A stretch of DNA of 64,000 nt from positions 43,655 to 107,654 of the forward strand of contig MDYQ01000362.1 in the NCBI GenBank assembly GCA_003024175.1. Reading direction: 5' to 3'. Shown here one piece after another: positions 48,354 to 58,669 of this stretch. The DNA comes from Planoprotostelium fungivorum. Its lineage: Eukaryota > Evosea > Variosea > Cavosteliida > Cavosteliaceae. Position 1 is the first letter of the stretch; every line of letters starts with the position of its first letter. The translations under genes and the position numbers were made by a program. The notes below the pieces were generated by a model that made no database searches, had not been told where the DNA came from, and saw only the letters and a program-made list of their open reading frames with translations.

Positions 48354-51300
48354 ATGAGTAAAGAAGATGGCGGTGGAGGCATTGTGCCACACCTCTCAGA
48401 GAGCCCGCCCATACCACAGAGTCCAAAGATGAGAGCGGGACTGATAGACAAGACGGCATTGGTCTCGATGTTCGGTTCAACGATCACAAAAGCCCCTCAA
48501 GATCCTCCAGAATGGCAGGACGACGATGAACTCTCCAGCATGCCCTCTAAAGCAGTGGCACGTTTCACAAATATGAATTCAAGCCCTTATTCCTCACCCA
48601 AGAGGAAATCGAAGAGTGTGTTTTCACCCCGCACGCCCACTGATGTCCTTGTCATCTCTCCTCCCAAAGAGCCATTGTCTCCCTCTTGGCGCAAGGTGAC
48701 TCGATCGCCTCGACTCAGATGTCTTTCATATCGTTCGATCGATGATTTAATGATTCATAGACCTCTGAACGGCGGGTCATGTTTCAAGAAACCGTCGAAG
48801 TGAAAAAGAGGACCTATCACGGAAATAGTCTGGACAACGACATGATCTCCATCGTACCTCTCAGCCCAAGCCGAGCCCCCGTCCAGCGTATCATCCCCAT
48901 GAGTGAACAACCCAAACAGAAGACGATGGACAGACGAAGACAGCTCCTCACATCGGACGATGGTGGTAATCCCGTCTTCGATTTCAGAGGCCATCCCCTC
49001 TTCATGGACCTCAGGAAGGACAATGCAAATTACAACTCTCCCATGCTCGGTTTTCGCCGGGGTCGATCGGACAAGAGCTTTTCCACGAATGACTTGGAAC
49101 AAGTTGTGACCGATCAAGAGAGGAGGGAGGACACTCTCGTCCACGCCAAAAAGACCTGCGACGCCGAGTTGGAGAACTTCATGGAGTTGATCAGGAAGCA
49201 GAGGGACACGTTTAAAGATGACTCGGAGGCCACGCAGAATCACATCGAGAAGCTCGTCCTCACTTTCGAAGGCTTCTCGAAACAAGTCAAGAGCTTGTCC
49301 ATCTCACAGATCAGGGAGGGAAGATGCAACCTCATCGTCGATCAGCTGGCCTCCATCCAGCAGCACTGTTTCAAAGAGAGACTGCCTTGGAAGGAGAACG
49401 TGACGAAACTTCTCCTCATCATATCGAGAGTGTCCAGGCTGGTGGAGCACTTGGAGCTACACACGGATGCACCCAGCAAGCCCACAGTCCTCCAGCCCAG
49501 AACATCCAACAACAACAACACCCCCAACAACTTCAACATGCGAGCGAGCTACGAAGACGCGACGCTGAGGAGGTGAATCACGTTCGATGACGTGTGATGA
49601 CGTCATCAGGTGGAAATCCAACGAATTCTCCGTGGAGCCGTCGAAAGTGCGAACGAATTATGGGTCAGACGACACCGTGTCATCTCCACTCATCACACGG
49701 AAAAATCGAAGCCCGACACCTCCTCCCTCCCCCCCAGAATTTTTCGACAAGAATGAAGAGGATGTCATGTTCTCCATGGACGTGTCCGCCGCACAACATT
49801 CGACGCCAGTCCACGTGGCCGATCCATCTCGCGTGACCGACGAGAGGATTCTGACGCCCATCTTGAGAGTACCGGACGACGTGCCCGACGAGAACGTTCT
49901 GCTGGTGTGCAGAATCTGCGAAGAACTCGTACCCATGACCCAACTGGAGGAGCATTCGAAGCAGTGTGCCATGGATTCGAAGAGAAATCCGAAAGCCATC
50001 GCTTGTGACGAGAAGATTGCCAAGCTACTCAAGGCGTTGGACAGGAAGATGATGCCGGACGCACAGATCGAGACGGAAGACATCACGGTGTTGAAGAAGT
50101 TGCAGAGTATCTTGTTCTCGGCTCATCAGACCAACATCGATTTGGAAGGTGGGATGATGATGTGCGATCGAGTTGACGTGAGATCAGGGGCGGAGGCTGC
50201 CTTGGAGGGATTCATCAGTGAAGTGGAAGCCGTAGAGGCTTCTTACGATAATATCGATGAGGATGAAGGTGCTCTGTCTGATAATCTCGTCCTGGTATTT
50301 GCACAGAGAGTACACACAGTGGTAAGTCATCACTCTCATCACCACCTCATTATCTTCAACATCATTAACATCACCAACATCATCACCATCATCATCAACA
50401 TCATCACCATCATCACCATCATCACCATCATCATCAACATCATCTCATACTCATACCGTTGCACATCAATTCAACAGTGATGATCTGACGACGAGACAGC
50501 TGATGGAGAAATGGGATCTATTCTACGAGTTGGCCGACAAGAGCATCAACCAATTTGAAGCGGGAACAACCATCTGCGAGGAACACACGGACGGTGAGAT
50601 CAACGAAGAGACGATCGAGGCGGAGGAACACAAGAGCAAGACGAAAGTTCATCGGACGAAATCCAAGTTGACAGACAAGCCCAGACTCGATGATTTCGAG
50701 ATCATACGGCCGATCAGTCGTGGTGCATTTGGAAAGGTGAAGTCACATGTTACCTTTCGTTTTCATCTTTCAAATCCATGTACGTCGAGAGAGCGATGAT
50801 ACGTAATGAAAAGATGAAATATATAGAGATCTTCATTCTCAAATACGACAAGTCCATTCACGATGTGTTATGATCAAACGTTTACACTGGATTGAATGGG
50901 ATAAGGTCTTCTTGGCAATGAAGAAAAAGACGGGAGACTATTATGCGATCAAAGTACTGAACAAGGATGACCTGAGGAAGAAGAATCAGATCGAGCACAT
51001 TCGGGCAGAGAGGGATATCTTAGCTCACACGCAGAGTCAATTTTTAGTCAAGTTTTATTATTCTTTCCAGACCCGACAGAATCTATACATGGTCATGGAA
51101 TACCTCAGTGGTGGAGACCTCTATTCGTTACTGTGAGTTTTTCATCACCATCATCTGTCTCATCGATGTTCGTCTCATCATCCATCTCATCGATCGATGC
51201 TCGTCTCATTGTTTTCATCTCACACATCGAATCGTTCATCGTTCATCGTTGATGGATGACATCAAATCGACGATGTCATGAGCTGATTTCCATCAACAGG

Positions 51301-52948
51301 AAAGCCTGCGGATGTTTCGAAGAGACGATGGCTCTCATATACATCGCCGAAGTTGTTGTTGCTTTAGAATACCTACATAGTAATGTGAGTTTGCACCACC
51401 CCCTCCGTACGTAACTCTCTTCACAGAAGATTATCCATAGAGATATCAAGCCGGACAATCTGGTGAGTGGATTCACACGTTCTCTCTTCTTTCTCACGAG
51501 TGAAACAGTTGCTTGGTCACGATGGCCACATCAAATTATCTGTGAGTCGATCGATTGAGTTGAAAGCTGATGACGCATCAGGATTTCGGCCTATCGAAAT
51601 ATAATTTATATGATAGTTACATGTCTGATGAAATATACGATCCCCTGGTGAGTCATCATCATGTCTTCTCATCATCATCATGTCTTCTCATCATCATCAT
51701 GTCTTCTCATCATCATCACTTCTCAACCATCGTTCTTTTTTCATTTATGACGAAGAATATGAAGCAGATGTTGATTGTTCTTTGATGAGCTGAATGAAGA
51801 CAGACGATACACTTGGAACCCACCACGATATCACCCACTGATTCACCGAGGAAAGCGATCAACCCAGTCAACAAGCGCTACAGCTTCGTTGGCACACCAG
51901 GTCGGTGTCTCAATTCGATGAGACGATCTACAACTTGCCATCTACTCACACTCGACAGATTATCTCGCTCCGGAGGTTATTCTGGGAACACACCACGGTG
52001 GGCCATCCTCTATCGATTCATCACCATTCTCTCATCGATTTGATGCAATTATTCGACTCGTATTGATGTCTTCACAGACTATGCTGTAGATTGGTGGGCT
52101 CTCGGTGCCGTTTTCTACGAGGTGAGATCGACAAATCAACCCAGATTATAATAATCATCCCACACATCACATCATCACACATCACATCATCCCACACACA
52201 TCACATCATCATCCACGATGACATCACATCATCCACGACGACATCATATCATCCACGATGACATCACATTATCACACACATCACATCATCCACACACATC
52301 ACATTATCACACACATCACATCATCCACACACATCACATCATCCACACACATCACATCATCCACACACATCACATTACCACACACATCACATCATCATTC
52401 ACACACATCACATCATCATCCACGATGACATCACATCAACTCTCATCCAGTTTCTGATGGGCATTCCACCCTTCAACGATGAGACCCCCGCCCTCGTCTT
52501 CGAGAACATCCTCAACCGTACCATCCCTCCCATCGCAGAGGACATCTCAGCCCCCACCGTCGACATCATCAACCGTTTCCTCACCGTCAATCTAGACGAG
52601 AGGCTCGGCAGCAGGGGCGCCATCGAAGTGAAATCTCACGCTTGCTTCAACGGCATCGATTGGGACACGCTGTATCATCAAGAACCACCCTGGAAACCGG
52701 AGCTGCACGAGAGCTACTTTGATGACGAGAGGGCTGGGTTCGAAATCAATCAAGAGGCACCGTCACCGTTGGATGCAGAAGAGGACACGAACACGGACTT
52801 TCTGAATTTTTCGTTCAAGGTGAGGGAGTGGACGATTGGAAGGAACTGAAGGGAGAAGCATCTGCCTAATCTGGAGAGTCTGACGATGCAAGAGCATCGG
52901 ATGATCAAGAAGGGGACGTCTACGGAGAGGGTAAACACGCCGCTGTAG
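48354..52948 (+). CDS. IRE/Rim15-type AGC protein kinase with zinc-finger region
   Basis: The N-terminal region (MSKEDGGGGIVPHLSESPPI, with many SP/TP sites) and a helical block (DAELENFMELIRKQRDTFKD) precede a C2HC zinc finger, VCRICEELVPMTQLEEHSKQ with C. The kinase domain begins FEIIRPISRGAFGKVFLAM, with AIKVLNKDDLRKK (VAIK lysine), MVMEYLSGGDLYSLL, IIHRDIKPDNLLLGHDGHIK, SDFGLSKYNL, a long activation-loop insert, SFVGTPDYLAPEVILGTHHD and YAVDWWALGAVFYEFLMGIP. It continues with the AGC C-terminal tail (RLGSRGAIEVKSHACFNGID) and ends RVNTPL TAG at 52946-52948. Finger plus split activation loop resembles plant IRE and yeast Rim15, nutrient or polarity kinases; MAST is the animal relative. An extra upstream start exon is possible. 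Confidence 0.85.
50320..50450. repeat. ATCATCACC microsatellite in a kinase-gene intron
   Basis: Trinucleotide-like runs (ATC/AAC/ACC) fill the intron between the zinc-finger region and the linker exon. It remains open in one frame, so read naively it would add a His/Ile/Asn-rich insert. Confidence 0.8.
51640..51740. repeat. CATCATCATGTCTTCTCAT repeat in a kinase-gene intron
   Basis: Three to four copies of a 20-bp unit lie in the intron following SDEIYDPL, inside the activation-loop coding region. They extend the intron well beyond the usual 40-60 nt. Confidence 0.8.
52140..52440. repeat. Large ACATCACATCATCCAC tandem array in a kinase-gene intron
   Basis: Close to 300 bp of (ACACATCACATCATCC)-like repeats fill the intron between GAVFYE and FLMGIPPFN. 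The array is a purine-poor strand bias tract and among the longest introns in the window. Confidence 0.85.
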
Positions 52949-53300
52949 TTGGAGGTGGGAGGCTCATCATCACACACATCACACACATCACACACATCAC
53001 ACACATCACTCATCACATGCATAATCATCATCGCATCACCATGCCCACTCACCATCCCATCCCATCATCTGATAGACATCACATGTAGTAAAGTGATGCA
53101 TCATGCATCCTCATCTGTACTGAATAGAGGACAGAGGGTGTGGCAGTGTGAATATGTTATGTCATCTGTGAGCATTCCACGAAGAGGAGAGGAGAGACCT
53201 TCCACGTAAATAAATGTGCCTTCCTCATCCCCCTCCCGTGTGCTCTCTCTCATCTCCTCTATTCATCCTCTTTGTCTGCCCTCGAGCACTCTTCACGATG
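52949..53300. other. Spacer between kinase and repeat copy 5
   Basis: Contains a short CATCACACA run (52967-53010) and AATAAATG near 53210. No gene is recognised. Confidence 0.35.
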
Positions 53301-53722
53301 TTGCAATCTCTTGCAGCAGAACATCATCGGAGGCGAATTTCGAAACTATGCACGATGACAAATGGCTCAGCCACGAAGAACAGAGCAGATGAATGAATGT
53401 CATTTATTGTAACACTGGTCGTCTCCTTCGTGGAAGTGAAGGCTTTACGCAGCTCACGCCTGAGAACTGAGTGGAGTCAGACAGCAGAAGAGGCAAAAAG
53501 AAAATAGCTTACGACAGGGCTGCTAGCCCCAGAGCTGCCATTCTCGGCGGTCTTCTTCAGGTAAGTCCTGGTAACGTACTCTCCCAAGAGCTACGGCAAC
53601 TAAATTGCCCACTTGCCTCGAAGTGAGGATGTCATACCTATACACGTTAATGAGGGAGGTCATATCTGTGCTCCTCGTTGGGGAAAGCAGGCGACTGAGC
53701 GAATGTCAAAGGAGCCAATTTG
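53301..53722 (-). repeat. Dispersed repeat copy 5 (family A), 5'-truncated
   Basis: On the minus strand the copy begins inside the first conserved exon (about 53722), encodes LTFAQSPAFPNE, splices over an intron of about 38 nt and continues YDILTSRQVGNLVAVALG and RYQDLPEEDRRE. It then diverges (NGSSGASSPVVS). The shared 3' flank with AATAAA (as TTTATT near 53403) and the GAATGAATGTCATTTATTG stretch follows. Its 5' edge abuts the pseudogene-like unit at 53.73-54.11 kb. Confidence 0.68.
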
Positions 53723-54115
53723 CTGATGTCTCTGAGTATCATCTTGCATGATGGTCTCCATAGAGGTTCTAGAAGCAGGGATCCGATAGCGGCGTGGGCA
53801 CTACCTTACACTGACTGAACAAGTTGCTATGAAGAGCCATCCACCCTAAAGGCTCTTGGCTGGGTCTTGATCTGTCACGATGGTCGGTGTCGGAGTTTGC
53901 GAACGGGCTCACCTCTTTATGCCCATGTTGATAGGATGAATATGAATATCCACCCTTTGGTCTTTCAAGACACCCAATGGGTGGAGGCCACTCAGTGCAA
54001 GGTGTCACTTCTGAGAGCGCAAAGACAACACCGACTCCGTTTTGTGAGAACGCATTTCATGGAGCCGCGTTCAGCTCAGCCTTCGTTGAGAGGCTAGACC
54101 AGAGACGATCTCCAC
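53723..54115 (-). pseudogene. Truncated tandem copy of the unknown gene at 54.26-55.1 kb
   Basis: On the minus strand this repeats one exon-intron-exon stretch of its neighbour: IHIHPINMGIKR before a GTGAG donor, then SQEPLGWMALHSNLFSQC and a sequence parallel to SVLTPISDPTF. Here a base change or indel gives TTC TAG where the neighbour reads TTC TCG, so the frame closes. The unit is cut at about 53722 by repeat copy 5. It is a decayed, truncated duplicate. Confidence 0.55.
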
Positions 54116-54258
54116 TGTCTTTCGTTTGTTAATTCATGTGTATCCAAGCGCGGAGGCAAAAGACTTCAATATACCTGGCCCTTTCTCACGCCGACCTGTC
54201 AGAGTTGAGTACCTGATGAGATACATAGGGGCTTGAGATCGTCCACAACTTGCATTTC

Positions 54259-55115
54259 TCATCGAATTTCACCCTCTAAATCACGTAAGGGCTCTTGCAG
54301 AATTTTATGTTTGACCTTTTTGTTGACAGTACCCTTAGAGGTCTTCATCGCAACTGACGCTGGCTCATCGTGCGAACTCCCAGCAGAGCAAATCGATAAC
54401 GCAGCGATTTCACGATCATGATGATTCCATCAATTTTATGTACAGTAGATTGCGAATTGCCTCTTGTTGCGATTCAAATCATTCCTGTACCCGAATAAAC
54501 TCGGTGGCTCTACTGTCGGCCCGCATCACCTCTAAAATGGTCCAAAGAGATTCAATCTCCTTCGTCCTCTTACTCCCCAGCTCGATCGGTAGAGTGGTAT
54601 CTTGCATGATGACCTCCAGTGAGGTCCTCGAGAAGGTGGGGTCTGATATAGGAGTAAGAACGGATCTGCACTGACTGAACAGCTTGCTGTGAAGAGCCAT
54701 CCATCCTATTGGCTCTTGGCTGGGTAGCGCTCTGGTGGGTTTAGTCAGCGAAGGCGAAGTTGTGCACCTCACCTCTTTATGCCCATGGGGAGCGGATGAA
54801 AATGAGGCCATACAGGGCATCTAGCCAATGGAAGTCACGGTGGAACGTCAAAATGTCTTGGATTGATACGCGCCGTTTCTCAAGAATGCATTTTATGGGT
54901 TCCTGGTAAATTATGTTAGGCTCTAAGCATCCGAACATCATCAGCTCGTTCGGTTTGCATTTCTGGCTGCTGAGGTGGAGCACTCCGGCCTCATTTGTCT
55001 AGTCTGTTGGTGTTAGACTTACAGATCTGACGGAGAAGCATCGCATCACATACAAAACAGAGAGGCAATGCTGCGGCACGAGGATGTCATCAGTCATTCT
55101 ACTGTAGCTGTGACA
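54259..55115 (-). CDS. Unknown gene sharing its 5' end with repeat family A
   Basis: On the minus strand MTDDILVPQHCLSVLYVMRC (from about 55101) parallels the start of copy 4 (MTDD...), including the GTAAGTCTAAC donor and the ACAG acceptor that follow. Downstream, exons give CKPNELMMFGCLEPNIIYQE, KCILEKRRVSIQDILTFHRD, HFHPLPMGIKR, SQEPIGWMALHSKLFSQC, SRTSLEVIMQDTTLPIELGS and ESLWTILEVMRADSRATEFI, then DREIAALSICSAGSSHDEPA and VNKKVKHKILQEPLRDLEGE, TGA at about 54259-54261. Exon joins are partly guessed and the first exon may be broken (early TAG after splicing). No domain is recognised. It may be a pseudogene or a mosaic family member. Confidence 0.4.
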
Positions 55116-55432
55116 CTTGCTCTCATCCCGCCGTCAACCCAGCTGCTTGTCACGACCTCTGTCTCTGTATATCGATGAATTCCAATCGGTCTCGGCGGAC
55201 CTCTTGGCTATGTCCGATGTTTGTGAAATCTCTATTGAGGTGAAACGTGCACGTCTCAGAATCAGAATACGGCGCGGCTGTGAATATTACCTAATATTCA
55301 CAGCAAAGTCACAGCAAAGTCACCTCCAACTGATGACGAATTTGCACTCGAGATCTTGGGCCACCTTCTATTCGTTCAACACTTGAATAAATATTTACAT
55401 ATTACAGTCAAACTGTAGACGGCGAAGTCGGT
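55116..55432. other. Spacer with shared promoter-side block and a small palindrome
   Basis: The stretch 55104-55200 matches the promoter-side block of 28.7-28.87 kb (reverse strand) and 8.69-8.8 kb. A 22-bp near-perfect inverted repeat (GTGAATATTA CC TAATATTCAC) occupies 55280-55301, followed by a direct repeat of CAGCAAAGTCA. AATAAA lies near 55386. Confidence 0.45.
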
Positions 55433-55473
55433 GTGGAACAACGATCGTCACAAGATGTAGGAAAGAAGAACCG

Positions 55474-55785
55474 ATGGCAAAAGTGCAAAGAGCTCACCCG
55501 TCATCGTTCACCGACGCCAGATGGTTTCGAAGGAGGATCAAGATGGTCATTATTGATCATCGTTCGTCATATGTTGATCACGCGTTCGGAAATTTACGTG
55601 AAGGAAATAATGACAGAAGGAGATCTCTTGGAAATGGGTGCAACCACCCCTCCCAATGGTACGGTCCAGTGAAAGCCAGATTCAGTATTACACCACCATC
55701 TCGTGATGAAACGTGTAACATGAATTGCGATCTTCACGTCAACACAATAGAACAATTACGCTCATCTGTTTGGTTCGATGTCTAA
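55474..55785 (+). CDS. Hypothetical 103-aa protein
   Basis: An ATG-started frame without introns encodes MAKVQRAHPSSFTDARWFRR, MVIIDHRSSYVDHAFGNLRE, PSQWYGPVKARFSITPPSRD and ends SSVWFDV TAA. Composition looks protein-like but no domain is recognised. The upstream region includes a repeat-related block, so this may be a real small gene or chance. It converges on the acetyltransferase within a few bases. Confidence 0.3.
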   Translation: MAKVQRAHPSSFTDARWFRRRIKMVIIDHRSSYVDHAFGNLREGNNDRRRSLGNGCNHPSQWYGPVKARFSITPPSRDETCNMNCDLHVNTIEQLRSSVWFDV

Positions 55786-55789
55786 AATT

Positions 55790-56365
55790 TCATTCCAAAT
55801 GTCTCACACAGACATGGTCCGTCTGTCTATCTGTTCCAACGTAAAAGTCGTGAGTGCCAACCTTGACGAAGCCAAACTTGTTGTAAAATTTGAGAGCGCG
55901 ATGATTGTGTTCATACACCCCCAACCAGACATTCTTGAATCCCCTCTCCTTTGAATCGTTCAGACTGTGTTGCATGAGTGCAGCTGCTACTCCTCCGCCA
56001 TGATGTTCTACTCCAATGTAGATCTTCTGGAGCTCGATGAGACCATCGTAATCGGATAGACACGGCTCTGTGGTCCCCAGCATCATCTGAACGAATCCCA
56101 AGACATTTCCATCTCTCGTAGCCAGGAAGAAGTAGGTCTGTGGCTGTTGAAGGAGCGATGTGATGATGGATGGTGTATAGGTAGAGTCCAGATATTGAGT
56201 CATGTCCTCCGCAGAACACGTGTGGTGGAAGGTTGCGTGATAGACACTGCGTCCGAGCTGAGCTATGGCCTGAGCATCCTCTTCAGTAGGTTTGGCTAGC
56301 CGAATCATCGTCGGTGATGTGATATTTGGCAGTTGGGAAGGAACGGGCTCAGCTTGGGTCGGCAT
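55790..56365 (-). CDS. GNAT-family N-acetyltransferase
   Basis: Single-exon, 191 residues. It starts MPTQAEPVPSQLPNITSPTM, with the GNAT fold from about residue 20 (MIRLAKPTEEDAQAIAQLGR). Key parts are YFFLATRDGNVLGFVQMMLG (beta strands), LIELQKIYIGVEHHGGGVAA with ALMQHSLNDSKERGF (acetyl-CoA loop), WLGVYEHNHRALKFYNKFGF (motif B) and KVGTHDFYVGTDRQTDHVCV. The FYxKxGF and final strand match spermidine/ribosomal-type GNATs. The substrate cannot be named. It lacks introns, unlike most neighbours, which could mean retroposition or bacterial origin. Confidence 0.85.
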   Translation of the reverse strand: MPTQAEPVPSQLPNITSPTMIRLAKPTEEDAQAIAQLGRSVYHATFHHTCSAEDMTQYLDSTYTPSIITSLLQQPQTYFFLATRDGNVLGFVQMMLGTTEPCLSDYDGLIELQKIYIGVEHHGGGVAAALMQHSLNDSKERGFKNVWLGVYEHNHRALKFYNKFGFVKVGTHDFYVGTDRQTDHVCVRHLE

Positions 56366-57071
56366 GCTACTGATCCGATGATCCGCGATCGCTGTGAGAA
56401 TGCGAATCTCATTTCAAAACAATAAAAGTACCATTTTACGAATATCTCGTCTGATGGATCGTCTTTGGGTTAGAGTCTCCTAGTTGCGTTGTTCGATTGA
56501 CGGTATTACCTCTGGGAAGAATGAAACTCAAAAATATTCCAAGAGTTGCAAATCTAGCGTGCGAACTTAACGGTGGAAGTCGTTCTGATGCATCAAATGT
56601 GAGACGTGATTTCAAAATGTCTGTGCCAAGATGAAAAAGAGCAACTGGACCGGGGAGGAGGTGAGGTATGTTCCACAAGGGAAGTAAAGAGAGCGGTGTG
56701 GTGATGGTGATTCGAATCACATCCCATTCCACAACGATTTCCACGGGTCTTCTTCCCATTTCGTCAAGTCATCACGATTTCTCTATACTACCGCACATCA
56801 CGTGGTTCAACCTTCTTTGAGGTGGAGTTTTCATTGGAGATACTGAATACCCTCTCTGTACGAAACGAAATGAGATCTTGTGACGTGGTTGGTCTGAAAG
56901 CGTTTGGAACTCGTCGAAATGTGGGTATTTATCTTGGGAGTGCGTCATATCTGACACGTCTCGGAATCGAAAAGTCAGAGCAATCTCAGACCTCAACAGA
57001 AGGAGGACAACATTCTGCTCACGGCAGCTAAACAGCAACACACACGAATACGACTCACGAATAACAACATC
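56366..57071. other. Spacer upstream of the patatin gene
   Basis: Minus-strand open frames at 56436-56759 and 56772-57041 have no recognisable motif. The interval must include promoters of the two flanking divergent genes. Nothing else is supported. Confidence 0.35.
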
Positions 57072-58433
57072 ATGAAGACCATCATCCTCTTAACCGCTCT
57101 GGCGGCCATCGCAATCGCATTACCCATCTGTGAGAGACATTGCCAAATCGATCGACACGACTGACCATTCGTTTAGCATCTTACAATGTGGCACCCAACT
57201 TCAGCACTCCAGGTGTTGGCTGGGCCTTCTCTGGCGCTGGTGCCAGAATCGCGCAACAGGCCGCATTGGCTCAAGCTCTCCTCTTTGGAAAGTACCCCAA
57301 TGGCACCATCATCGTCCCCGCTTATGTCTCTGGAACTTCATCTGGATCTCTGTCTGCCGTCGGTCTCAACGGATACCTCGAGTGAGTCACTTCTTGTAAG
57401 ACGCCATCTCATTTCGACAGGTACGTCGCGTCCAATGGAAGCCGCGGATGGTCCCTCTCATCTTGGAACAACTTCATCTTTGGTCTGAGAGATTCTTCTG
57501 TCTACCGCACCGGCATCCGTGGAGTCGTGGACAGTGCCAAGGGTCTCACCGATGGTTTCCTCTTAGACAACACCCCTCTCATCACAACCCTCACCACTGC
57601 CCTCAATCAGCTCGGTACGTCTCCGCATCATCTTTCATATCACCATCTGATACGTGATGCAGGTTACTCGACCCTGGGAGACCTCTTCTTGCCCACTTAC
57701 ATCTCCACCGTCGATCAGAGATCCGGTAATGTCGTTCGTTTCCTCTCCACCGACAGAAACGTATCTTCCATCCCCCTCATCCAGATCTTGTTGGCATCGA
57801 CCGCCATTCCAGTCGCCTTCCCCCCCAGAAAGATCCCCGCCCTCACCAACAACACCCTCTTTGTCGATGGCGGTGTCTCCATCGATTACCTTCCCGTCAT
57901 CCCTCTTCTGTCTGGTGCTCTGCCCGTGACAACCGTCTACGGTTTCACCCCCAACAAGGACGCCGACACCGGAAGCAACAACGCCGATCAGTCGAGCATC
58001 GAGGACAATGGCATCGTCAGAAACACGTTGAAGGCATTCGAGATTCAAGGAAACAACCTGTTGACGGGAGATCTGGCGATTCTGGCCGCTTCGAACGCGA
58101 GAGGATACCTCTACTCTGCCGTTCTGAACCAGACCTTCTCCACCCTCAACTTCAACAATGAGCAGGTGACACGCTCGCACATCATGTTCTCACATGTTCA
58201 CACCATGTTCATCATCTGACCGCATGCAGGAGCAGTACAATCTAGTGGCAGCCTGGGCCGCCAACAACAACCCCACACCAGTCAGCGACGACAGACTCGC
58301 ATACACTTTTGGAAGTGTGTCACCTTCTGCCTTCTCCGTGAACAATGGATATGCCGACGCCTCCACCACAGGAAGCGCAGCCTCCATCACCCTGGGCTTC
58401 ATGATGATCGCATCGATCGTCCTCCTCCTCTAA
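57072..58433 (+). CDS. Secreted, probably GPI-anchored patatin-like phospholipase
   Basis: A signal peptide (MKTIILLTALAAIAIALPI) splices to the patatin fold: GVGWAFSGAGARIAQQAALA, VPAYVSGTSSGSLSAVGLNG (GXSXG nucleophile elbow) and YVASNGSRGWSLSSWNNFIF. Then VDSAKGLTDGFLLDNTPLIT, STAIPVAFPPRKIPALTNNT and LFVDGGVSIDYLPVIPLL (catalytic Asp in DGG). The C-terminus is Ser/Ala/Thr-rich and ends ITLGFMMIASIVLLL, a hydrophobic tail typical of GPI signals; TAA at 58431-58433. About 390 residues, four introns. It probably releases fatty acids from membrane lipids at the cell surface or outside. The Ser-Asp dyad residues are both present. Confidence 0.85.
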
Positions 58434-58669
58434 ACATGATGTAATGAACGACGCTACGTATATGATCTCTTGAGTGTGTGTCGTATGGTGGATCTAGTGT
58501 GGAGAGCTCTCGTGTTGATGCCTTATATAATGTTTTCCTCTGACGAACAGAAGTCATCGTTTGTATTTCTCAAAAAGGTGCGATATTTGCGTTGTAGTTC
58601 TGGGTGATGAGATGTTACCATTGTCACAGACACTCTCATATGAGAGTGGCAGACTGATCACATCACTCG
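58434..58669. other. Short spacer between the patatin and reductase genes
   Basis: No open frame of note. It contains the 3' end of the patatin gene and the presumed promoter of the reductase. Confidence 0.35.

Noticed and set aside
50320-50450. His/Ile/Asn-rich insert in the kinase
   Set aside because: It is a microsatellite in an intron with GT-AG borders that happens to stay open.
52140-52440. CRISPR-like array
   Set aside because: Units are contiguous microsatellite repeats without unique spacers, inside an intron of a eukaryotic gene.
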